In this document: positions 55,415 through 64,000 of the stretch, piece by piece | Position numbering within the stretch: position 1 is the first letter of the stretch | How the letters are laid out: every line of letters begins with the position of its first letter | NCBI GenBank assembly: GCA_019973155.2 | Contig: BPQB01000015.1 | Location: 248,001 to 312,000 of the forward strand | Source of the DNA: Phanerochaete sordida | Taxonomy: Eukaryota > Basidiomycota > Agaricomycetes > Polyporales > Phanerochaetaceae | Reading direction: 5' to 3' | Length of the DNA: 64,000 nt | Position numbers and translations under genes: made by a program | The notes under the pieces: model-generated | What the model saw: the letters and a program-made list of their open reading frames with translations, nothing else | What the model was told of the DNA's origin: nothing | The model's database searches: none

Positions 55415-56866
55415 ATGTCCAGCACCATATCTCAGACTGCGTCCGCTCTACTCGCGACCATGGTCGAGGGACCCTTGCTAGGTGAGATCTAACTTGAATA
55501 CTCGTCAAATATGCCACTGACCTCGTCTGCTTTTCTTAGGTCTCAAGTTCGTTATCCATGTTCTGCTCTTCGTGTACTAAGCTCTAAATCGCATCCTAGC
55601 TTTGCGGTCTTTCTCACATATGTCCGGGTGTTAGCCAAGAGCCCCAACATTCACCAGAGGTAGGCCCGCATATGTGTCTTGAGATGCACTCGCTGACTTC
55701 AGTAGGGCTCTTACTGGGATTGCAGTAGTGCAATTGACATTTGCCATTGCGCACTTCGTTATAGGATCTGCGGACCTGTACGCTGGGATCGTCACCCATG
55801 GAGGGACTCCAGGAGGCACCGCAATGTGGTTCTCGCGGCCGCAGCGCTGGCAGACTATCGTGGAAATATTGTGTTTCGAAGTGAATGTACGTATCCTCCC
55901 AGGTTACCTGACGAGGGCTAACACAGCGTACTTGTTCAGTACGTTATAGGTGACGCTGTCATGGTAAGCAACCTGCGAGCTATGTCGTTACTCGAGAACC
56001 TAAACTTCTCCTACTGCTAGGCCTGGAGATGCTATATTGTATGGGGCCGTAATCGATTCATTGGGGCTTCCTTCGTAAGGCAATTCAAATGTCAGGCGTA
56101 CTTAGACTGATCCTTGGTTGCAATAGCTGGTCCTCATTCTTGCAGCGTGCGGTATGGACCTAGGCCCTGTCTTTCTTTATGTGCAGATAGTGACGTTCTT
56201 CAGTCTGCGCGTTTTCAACTGTTGGACACGTCGCCCTTCTCTCGACTGGTGAATCGTTCAAACTGGTCAGCAACTGGGCCATCTCAAACTATTCAATGTC
56301 GCTCGTGGTCCAATTTAGCGCCACATCGCTCATCGTGTGGAAAATCTGGCACACAACTGCGTGGGGCAACTTTACCGGCGGCCGCAATCACTTGGCAGTC
56401 ATCTGGATCGTCATCGAGTCTGGCTCTATCCTCACCGCGGCAACTGTCACGCTTCTGACGCTCTATCTCGTCGATACCAACCCTGGAGGCATCATTACAT
56501 TCGTTATCGCACAAATCAGTGTGCGTGGTTACACAGTGCGCTGGCCCTTGTACGCTACTAACATTTGCGACGAATATAGCTTGCGGTTCCCGCTTCCATC
56601 ATAATCCGGTCTACAATGAAGCACCCAAGTGGAGAAAGTAGCAGCGCACCGCTGGCTTTATCGACCTTCAAAACAGCTCCTGGCGTATCTTCGTCACAGA
56701 CTCCAAGCGACGCATTGCAGAAAATCGTGCGTCGCCCTCTCTCTTTTCCAGAGAACTGACTGGCTAACTGTTGGTCTGATAGCGCCTCACGGCCGCCCCT
56801 GCGCTCTCGAGTGGCTTTGGGACATCTGTGCGTCAATTTTATTGGTATGATCTGCTTGAATACTGA
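55415..56866 (+). CDS. Multi-pass fungal membrane protein (unknown role)
   Basis: The start ATG at 55415 opens MSSTISQTASALL. The gene has several introns, and the borders of exons 2-3 are uncertain. Segments that join logically include FAVFLTYVRVLAK, GIAVVQLTFAIAHFVIGSADLY, then IVEILCFEVN joined to YVIGDAVMAWRCYIVWGRNRFIGAS, LVLILAACG, an FNVALVVQFSATSLIVWKIWHTTAWG segment, LAVIWIVIESGSILTAATVTLLTLYLV and GGIITFVIAQISLAVPASIIIRS. This gives about six or seven membrane helices and a Ser-rich cytoplasmic tail ending VRQFYWYDLLEY (stop 56864-56866). The layout is that of the large basidiomycete families of uncharacterised seven-helix membrane proteins. No ligand or enzymatic role can be read from the sequence. 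Confidence 0.7.
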
Positions 56867-57141
56867 GAGTAGGTCGTACAACAGTCACAGGATACCATCG
56901 ATGCGAAGGCTAAGATGTCCCTGGACGTAGCACACGAGGTCTGACACTCCACGTTTACGTGGTAGTCCACATTTTTATTGCAACAGCCATGGGAGCTGTG
57001 CATCGTAGACAGTCCCGCTGGGCATGCGCAGGTAGAATAAATAGATTAGCTCGATGATTCAGTGCATGCAGTGCCCACATTGACTTGCAACCGGGGTGTA
57101 TATATTGTGATAGATGACCGACTCTCGTAAGAATAGAGCAG

Positions 57142-57543
57142 ATGAAGGTGCGGCAACTTTCCAAGCAACCACGACCACCTCTCACGCATATACATGTATT
57201 CCACTCTCCGTCTATTGTCAGCTCCATCTCAGAACTAAGGATCGTCCTTACAGCCTTCCACATGTCGCCAGTGCCCACCGATACTAGCGCACCGACGCAT
57301 CTGCAGGCAATATTGACGATTCCAGAGGGCGTTACGCAACGCTGGTTCCCAGCGATTCTCGGTATGCCAAAGCTGCACAACATCACGACGACGCTACAGT
57401 TCTTCTCTGGAGCGCATCTGTCGAGGGCCGCGTTTACGATCCAGGCGCCGTACTCGGAGGTGGATGTCCGCAAGCGCGGGATCGTGCCCGATGATCAGCT
57501 GGATTTCAACGTGAATGTTAGAGCACGTTTATTGTCGAAGTAG
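57142..57543 (+). CDS. Small unknown protein (tentative)
   Basis: An uninterrupted frame of 133 residues. A shorter start at 57262 (MSPVPTDTSAPTH) is also possible. A TATATA-containing stretch lies near 57099. The second half (LQFFSGAHLSRAAFTIQAPYSEVDVRKRGIVPDDQLDFNVNVRARL) has a protein-like composition, but I recognise no family. The opposite strand is also partly open, so this may not be real. Confidence 0.3.
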   Translation: MKVRQLSKQPRPPLTHIHVFHSPSIVSSISELRIVLTAFHMSPVPTDTSAPTHLQAILTIPEGVTQRWFPAILGMPKLHNITTTLQFFSGAHLSRAAFTIQAPYSEVDVRKRGIVPDDQLDFNVNVRARLLSK

Positions 57544-57687
57544 GGGTGGTATAACTAGCACCACGCATGAACACTGTCATATAACGTAGAATTTCTGGAT
57601 ACGATGTCCATAGTACTGTTACATCGCTTTCGCGAGAGAAATGCATACATAGATTAGTACTAAATCGAGAATGCGACCTCACGAACT

Positions 57688-59744
57688 TCACCATCGACCC
57701 ACGTCCTCTACGACCTTATATTTACTATCGCCATCTCGCACAAGAGCAATGACTTTGCCCGAGTTCTTCTTCCAGTGGTCAAGGCGGCGAAGCTTCACGC
57801 ACCTCCACATGAGGATCGAAGCGTTCGTCCCATTCTCAATGTGATGACTGCGGTCGGACTGGGATACGGCGCCCTTACGGTCCTTGGTATGCACCTCATG
57901 GAAGAGGCGCACGCCATGAAAGGCCTCCAGCTGGACCAGCTGTGCGAGTAGATCGATCCATGAGTTCTAACTATGCGTCAGTCCAGCGTATGAGTGTGTG
58001 GATATGAATATTTACCAGTTTTTCATCGGTCGAGGACGATCTGCGGCCAAAGCGTTTCCCGACGTCCAGCCAGGTAAGGTTTGGCACGCACGTCGCCAGC
58101 CGCTGCACGCTCTTCTTATCGCTCCAGCCCGCCAGCTCAATCCGTCGCATGCTCCCCCCAACGCTCTCAAGCCCATCAAGAAATTCGTTCGACCACCGAC
58201 CGCCGTTCAGAACCATGCCCTTCAGGGTATCGAGGGGGCGCCCACCGTTCGCAGAGCAGGGGCAGTGGAAGAGTGCGCTCGCAAAGCGGCAGCCGCTTTG
58301 CAGCTCGCGCAGGCGTGGGAGCACGTCGGGTGGGAGAGGTATGGCAATGTCTGCGCCGAAAGAGAGGTCGAGGTGCAGGACCTGTAAGTTGGCGTGTGCA
58401 GCGAGGAAGTCAGCGGCGGCGTTGAGTCCCGTTTGTGACGAGCATCTGAGGTTGATGAGGGAGAGCGAGCGCAGCTGTGACAAGCGCACAAGGAGCAGGA
58501 GGTCGTCGGCGTTGGGGCTCTCGTAGTGTTCGTCGTTGTATTCGGAATAGCCGACGGTCAGATTCTAAGGGAATGCCTGGTCAGCTCGACGTTTGTCCGA
58601 ACCTCAACAACGTACCTCTAGACGCTGACAGTCGCTTAGCATCCTCAACATGCCCACCACCCGAGTCAATGACGGAGCCTTGCTCACATCGGTGGGCTGT
58701 GTAGTTGACATCAACGAAACGGTCTTCAGGTCGGGCAGCTAATTTCCCCATCAGAATCAAGTCATTAGACGAGATACGCAAGTGACGTACAACGGCGACA
58801 CTCTCGCCAGAGCCATCGCTGTCCTCGCTGGGTGATGCGAAGAGTCGATTGTCTTTCATATCGATGCTAAGCAAGGTCTGGCATTTCAGCAGTACCTGCC
58901 AAATCTGCTCGACTGAGACGGGTGGTTGGTTGTAGGACCAGATAAAGGTGTGTAAGGTCGTAAGGCAAGCCAGCGCCGAGATGAACGGCCGTTCGTACTC
59001 CACAGGAGTGTCGTGCGTGGGTTCTGGAGCCGTCTTCGACGCCGGAACTCCTCGCGGAACAGCCTTGCGCTTATCCCCTCGTTCGTCCAGGATTTCAAGG
59101 ACGCGGACGTTCCGTGCGAGATATCGGTAGAAGGTCAGATGACTCCACAGCGGGAGGGAGCTGACCTTGGCCCGGATGATGCGATAGTCGAGGCGGTGGA
59201 GTAGTACGATCGTCGACATGCGCTTGCAGACCAGCGCAAGCGCGAGGAGGTCCTTGGGGGCGGCGATGTGCCCGACGATGGCATCAAGGAGCTCGGAGGG
59301 CAGGCGTGTGTCAAGCCAGCGCTGCGAGCCGTTGACGCCAACGAAGGGCGCGACACGGGCGAAGTGCTGCAGCGCGGAGCGCGCGTACTCTGCGACTTGC
59401 CGCAAATGCTGATCCCCAAGGACTAGGGGCCGGGGCGAGTCAAGGAGGGCTCGTAGCTTCGCCATCTCCTCGATCGGACTCGGGATGTCGTTCGCCGTAT
59501 GGTTGGAGTCAAGCCGGTCGACGAAGGGCTCCGCAATCGTGATGAGGTGCAGCGAGAGCGCGTGCTGGGTAGGAATCAGCCGGTGCATGCCCCGGCCGAG
59601 AGGGTTGGGGAGCAGCGAGACAAGGAGGGCTCGCAGGACGTTCATGGCGACGAATGGATCTGTAGGATCGTAAGTGTTGTTGTATGCGTTAATTGAGTCC
59701 GTGCCCTTCAAGGCGGACGCTTTCTTGTTGGATGGGCGAGGCAT
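57688..59744 (-). CDS. F-box protein with leucine-rich segments (different subfamily)
   Basis: Four exons, 59744-58791, 58738-58616, 58564-58016 and 57966-57688, all in phase 0, give 634 residues. The N-terminus MPRPSNKKASALKG is basic and followed by a helical region. The F-box lies at about 150-195 (TRLPSELLDAIVGHIAAPKDLLALALVCKRMSTIVLL). Leucine-rich segments follow (LACLTTLHTFIWSY, LPDLKTVSLMST, LSQLRSLSLINLRC, HANLQVLHLDLSF, VPNLTWLDVG). The C-terminus is basic (RRLDHWKKNSGKVIALVRDGDSKYKVVEDV). It differs from the three single-exon F-box paralogs in intron content and in the position of the F-box. A role as an SCF substrate receptor is likely. An ATG upstream in the same frame is not needed. 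Confidence 0.82.
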
Positions 59745-60720
59745 TGCTGGGTATGAGAGGGGAAGTCGAAGAGCAGAGGCCCCGGAAGGGCGACGCTGAC
59801 CTCTTATCAAGCTATCGTGAGAAGTGCGTTCATAAACCTGGCGCAGACGCAGTGTGACCTGCCTCACGGCCTGAAGGTTCAAAGCCTGCAGTGCTCCAGG
59901 CCCCAAAGGTGGTCCTTGGACGTGAGTATATCACTTGTGCGCAGTTCGTGTGGGAAACATGTGTAGCAGTCAGCTGCCCCTTGGATGATGGACACGGAGA
60001 GGGGGCAGGTAACGGCCTGAGTGTGGTGCACACCGTGGATGGTGAGTGGCTGATATCGACAGCACTGAGCAGGAGCGGAGCCAGCGAGATCGAGGACGGG
60101 TCGAGATTCGAGGGCTAAACCCTGGTTGTGACTTAGTATTATCGTATCGGGTTTGAAATGGAAGCGCACCCGGGGCTGAACGGCCTCACACACGGCGCGT
60201 TATTAGGGCGGAGGGCGATGCATCAAGATGATAGGTACATATGTAGGTGCTCATTGCACTTCAGCGATGACCGTTATTAAGCATTCATATGCGAAACCTA
60301 CGGTACAGCAACATACTACTGTGACGCCTCCATACGCGTGCGCTGACATTTGCCAGGGATAGACCCAGGTTCTTTCCTGATATCTGCCAATCGCGAGGTC
60401 GTAGCCTCGCGGTATCATCGGCTCTCGCTGGCAGTAGTCATGCAAAGATGCCGGGAGGGTTAGCGGTCGAGCTAAAGTCGTAGCTCTCGGTGAGAGACTT
60501 ATCTGACTGTTTCCAGTTGGTAAGAGTCGACGCTCCAGTTGTGAAGCTGCAGATATGGATCAGTCAACCAACGACTTCGCGTTGCGGGGTGCTGACGCAC
60601 ATGTCCTTCCCGCTGAGCACCCAGCCCCACCCCCGCGCGCCCGTCATGCGCGGGCAGGACAAGAATCTTACGGGATGGGTCGGCGCGGGGTACGGGCTTG
60701 CAGCCGGAAGATAAAGCGTT
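59745..60720. other. Intergenic region
   Basis: About 1 kb without a supported gene. Confidence 0.4.
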
Positions 60721-62300
60721 GCTGTGCGCTTGATTCAGATAACGCGCCTTCGGCGATCGCCGCTTTGCCCGTTTCGTCGCGAAAGCGGCCGGCGTAAGTC
60801 CGCCTTCTTTCTCGACGTCCTTGCGAGCGAGCCCAGCATCCGCGAGATTTCGTCTGTTGAAGGTGCGCCGAATGCCTTGGTTGCGCTCAAAGTATATCAT
60901 TCTGACGCCATCTACGTTCAGCCTATCGACAACGCAGGCGAGAAGTACTTGTTCAGCAAGCAGCATCGGAGCCTCCACGCCGACCGCCTCGGTGGGCGAT
61001 GGGCTAGCGACACGGAGATCTCGAACGAGGGACTATCAGCAAGATTCTTGTGCGACGATGAAACAGCAAGGTACGTTGCCTGAGAATCCCGCATCTAGAC
61101 GGCTTCTGAGCCTGTACGGATACGTCCAGAGGACCTTCTGTTCCTCCCAACCCGCCATCTTTCCCAAGAATCCCAACTTCGACATCCACATCTAGAAAAC
61201 CTGCAACCTGATGAACAAGGTGCTTCTGCGCCCCACGTAGCGGCCCGTAATTCTTCGCGATGTCGGAGCTTCCGCGGCTGTAGTGGATGAACTTGGGCAC
61301 CCCAGGTGCGCATTCTCGCATGTCCTACTTTTCGCGCGTTCTGACTTAAATCGCTGCTCATACCGGGACAACTAGTCGAATTGGGCGTACGTGCAGCCTA
61401 TCATGGTCTTCCTGCCCTTCTCGGGAACCTCCGTAGACCATCACCACGTCTCACTCCCCGTCTTGAGCATGTTTGAGACCGACGACACGGGTTCCTGGAC
61501 GTGGATCATCCGGCTCTTTCAACACGAAAACGATGTCATGCGAGCACGCCGGCCACATCTTCGCCGACGAGGCATCGTAGACGGCCAACTCTGAGGTCAT
61601 GATTGCGGTCAAAACCATGGCCGATGCCTAGACGAACATCATTCTTTCTGACGATTCGATGCCACTGGGGCCCGCCATCCACTCAGCCGTCTCACCCGAG
61701 CTCAGCCTTGACAAGATCTACTTCGAGCACGCAATGGAAAGCTGGGGCGTCGGGCGCCCAAAATGGGAGTCTTGCACGTACGTCCATGTTGGTCTTTGTC
61801 ACAATGAATTCTGCTGATGTCTGAGCTGTACTAGCGTCGTGCAGTTGACGCAAAATCCTCGCGGGTATCGACACCGAATGAAGCCATCGACGGGGCATTC
61901 TAGAGGGCGCGCGACGAGACCCCCGTGCTTGTCGACAACTTGTCGAGCTCTACTCGAAGATTTCCCCTGCGGACGAGTCGCTAACATGGGCCCTTCCAGC
62001 AGAACCTGCCGACGGGCACCCATTGAGCGGAGAAAACCCCGAATGTCAAGTGTCGCTAACCGTGTTTGGCGAGGCCACTGCATACGCCGTGGCTAGCTGC
62101 AAAGAAGTGGGCATTATACGCAAGCAGTAACAATAACATGCTCGTTCCAGCACTAGCGGCGGAGGGTCGTGCTTTGTGATACGCAGACGAGGAGAAGGGC
62201 AGAGTGTTACTGTGATAACTGCGAGTACGAGGGCCGCCGGTCGCAACTGTGGCCTGATAGTAAAGGAGGAGACGCTTCAACGCTCTTGCAAGGACTGTGG
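60721..62300 (+). pseudogene. Probable decayed gene of unknown family
   Basis: Protein-like segments occur in different plus-strand frames and are broken by stops. Examples are ALVALKVYHSDAIYVQPIDN near 60875-60935, PIMVFLPFSGTSVDHHHVSLPV near 61397-61465, and SAVSPELSLDKIYFEHAMESWG near 61680-61745. No splice pattern joins them into one frame. I cannot name the family. The stretch could also be chance open frames in GC-rich DNA. Confidence 0.3.
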
Positions 62301-62568
62301 GCGATGGTTTCTGACTCGTTCCCTTCCGACGCTCTCGGCGTCAGAGTTCGTGCGCTGAGGCGCAGTTGAGCGTCGGACATCGCAGGAGCAATTCCTGGGC
62401 CCTGAACTGTCCATCGATCTTCGATGTCAGCAGGGAGAACGTGCCTGCGCTTGCGGACATTCTAGAATTGCCGGGTTCGAGGATATGTGGGCGACAGTCG
62501 TATTAGTACAGCTCATTCGCAGCCCGTCCTGACCCACAGTCCACCCTCAAGTACTCCCAGCCTCGACG

Positions 62569-63842
62569 ATGGGTATCTTCGAGGCCGTGTTCCGCGGCCT
62601 GACGCATGTCATATGCTGTCTACGTCCAGACGACTCGTCACCGAATGTGTATCCCCCACCGTTACCAAACGAGCCTGCACAGCAGCAGCAGCCGTTGCCT
62701 TCGCGGCGTACTAGCTTTCTTCAGCAGCAGCCATTGCCTCCGTGGCACGACCGCCCTCTTCCGCCGCTGCCACTGCCTCCGCGACCCCCCAACACTCTTC
62801 AGCCGCGCCCCACTGCCCCGTTGGTGCTGTATCCTCCGCGCGGGAACGAGGATAACCCCATTGCCCCGTTTGCGCTTCATCCACCGTATGGATATGAGGG
62901 CCAACCCGCTGCCCCGTCACTGCCGACATATCCCCCGTACCGGCACGAGGGCCGCTCCACTGCATCGTCAGCGTTGCAGCCCTCGCGCGGGTACGAGGAA
63001 CGCCCCGGACACCGTCCTCAGCAGAGTACCGAGCATCGTTCCCAGCAACGTCCGGAGCAACTCCCAGAGCACCGTCCCGAGCACCCTCCAGAGCAACGTC
63101 TCGAGCAACGTCCAAACCACGCGCGCCACGCACACACCACGAGTCGCGGACGGATTGTACGTACCACGTGCCCGCCTGTACGCGCACCTGACCGCAGCGC
63201 GTCACAGGACCTGAACCAAGTCAACCAGGCGAACCCGCATTACGCAGGGCTGCGCGAACGCGCGAGCGCAGCGCACGATGCGCGGGCCAAGGCCATGCAG
63301 GCGAGCCGCGAGGCGCACCAGGGCGGCAACAGCGCGCTGGGCAAGGCGCTCCTGGACAAGGCCAGGGGGCACAAGACCGAGATGCAGCGGTTGAACAAGG
63401 AAGCAGCGGAGTGGATATTCGCCAGTGCGTTTGTACGGCGCTGGCTGGTGGTGGGCGTGTGCTAATGCACGTGGGCAGTGAACAATGCAAACCTAAAGCC
63501 TGGCGAGATGGACGTGCACGGACTCTTCGTCCAGGAGGCGATCGTGTACGCGAAGCGTGCCGTTGAGGAGGCAAAGGCTCGCGGGGACTCTGAGTTGCGC
63601 ATCATTGTCGGTGAGTCTCCGTGCTTCAAGAAGCTATGGCAGCCCTTATGACCTATTGTCCAGGAAAGGGTCTGCACTCCGAGGGAGGTACAGCAAAGAT
63701 CAAACCCGCTATCCAGGCACTCATGCAGAAGCAGCAGCTCGCCGCAAAGCCTGATCCGCAGAATTCTGGCGTAATTATCGTCAACTTTGTTGACCGTGAC
63801 AGAGGCACGGGCAATGTGTTACGCCCCGTCAATCAAGCTTGA
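62569..63842 (+). CDS. DUF1771/Smr-domain protein
   Basis: Smr domains are small nuclease or nucleic-acid-binding folds. Three exons, 62569-63424, 63479-63610 and 63664-63842, give 388 residues. Residues 1-210 are Pro, Gln and His-rich, with repeated RPEQ/HRPE-type units, and are probably disordered. A DUF1771 helix follows (YAGLRERASAAHDARAKAMQASREAHQGGNSALGKALLDKA...EMQRLNKEAAEWIF). The Smr domain then shows MDVHGLFVQEA (in place of the usual LDLHG), LRIIVGKGLHSEGGTAKIKPAI and VIIVNF. The order DUF1771-Smr is the usual one in eukaryotes, often seen in proteins linked to mRNA or ribosome quality control. There is no ubiquitin-binding CUE motif. The long Pro/Gln-rich N-terminus is unusual. 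Confidence 0.9.
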
Positions 63843-64000
63843 GCACGGTCCCTGACACGACGATTTATGTCAGTTGTTACCTTATGCTTGTTTTGCGGTG
63901 CTCGAGGATACTGACATGACCATGTTTGTAGGACCTCGACTGAATTCTACTGGGATGTGCATATATAACTCATAATACGCTTTCTCAAGCAAAGGTCCGC
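63843..64000. other. 3' flank of the Smr gene
   Basis: Short downstream flank to the window end. No further gene is seen. Confidence 0.4.

Noticed and set aside
62465..62485. GGGTTCGAGG sequence, possible tRNA T-arm
   Set aside because: No complementary stems at tRNA distances.

Overview
The window is nuclear DNA of a filamentous basidiomycete, most likely an Agaricomycete. Most genes are broken by GT-AG introns of about 45-110 nt with CTNAC-type branch sites. Coding sequence is GC-rich, core promoters carry TATA boxes 50-130 bp before the ATG, and the gene content fits this group (DASH subunit, signal peptidase subunit, expanded F-box and kinase-like families, short zinc-cluster proteins). 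I cannot name the species. Exon boundaries were worked out by hand from splice sites and reading frame; no RNA evidence or database search was used.

Layout. 1-2.7 kb: the 3' part of an acidic/low-complexity protein with a securin-like motif, then a Zn2Cys6 protein with its zinc cluster at the C-terminus. 3.1-9.5 kb: three tandem minus-strand FHA genes, one of them a Chk2/Cds1/Rad53-type FHA-kinase, with a MITE-like inverted-repeat element between the second and third. 9.9-11.6 kb: a divergent pair, an F-box-like protein and a small three-exon gene for the DASH/Dam1 subunit Dad4. 12.4-30.7 kb: an accessory block with three paralogous F-box genes and four intact paralogous kinase-like genes (plus a relic of a fifth), mixed with a D...EIK nuclease-fold candidate, a glyoxalase I gene and an unknown protein. 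Three of the four kinase-like genes share a promoter box that contains an E-box.

32.6-33.4 kb: a macro-domain protein. 33.4-43.5 kb: a gene-poor stretch whose only clear gene is a second C-terminal Zn2Cys6 protein at 37.4-38.7 kb. 43.5-47.9 kb: a divergent pair of ER genes, a Sct1/Gpt2-type glycerol-3-phosphate acyltransferase with two microexons and signal peptidase subunit Spc3. 49.3-50.0 kb: a second glyoxalase I with the same intron layout as the first. 50.5-51.7 kb: a compact UbiA-family prenyltransferase. 51.9-52.2 kb: a 70-bp perfect direct repeat flanking a hairpin. 55.4-56.9 kb: a multi-pass membrane protein. 57.7-59.7 kb: an F-box protein. 60.7-62.3 kb: probable gene debris. 62.6-63.8 kb: a DUF1771/Smr protein.

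Housekeeping functions (Dad4, Spc3, GPAT, Chk2, Glo1, Smr) sit among lineage-specific duplicated genes. The duplicated kinase-like and F-box genes, the short FHA paralogs beside the checkpoint kinase, and the shared promoter box are the most interesting parts.
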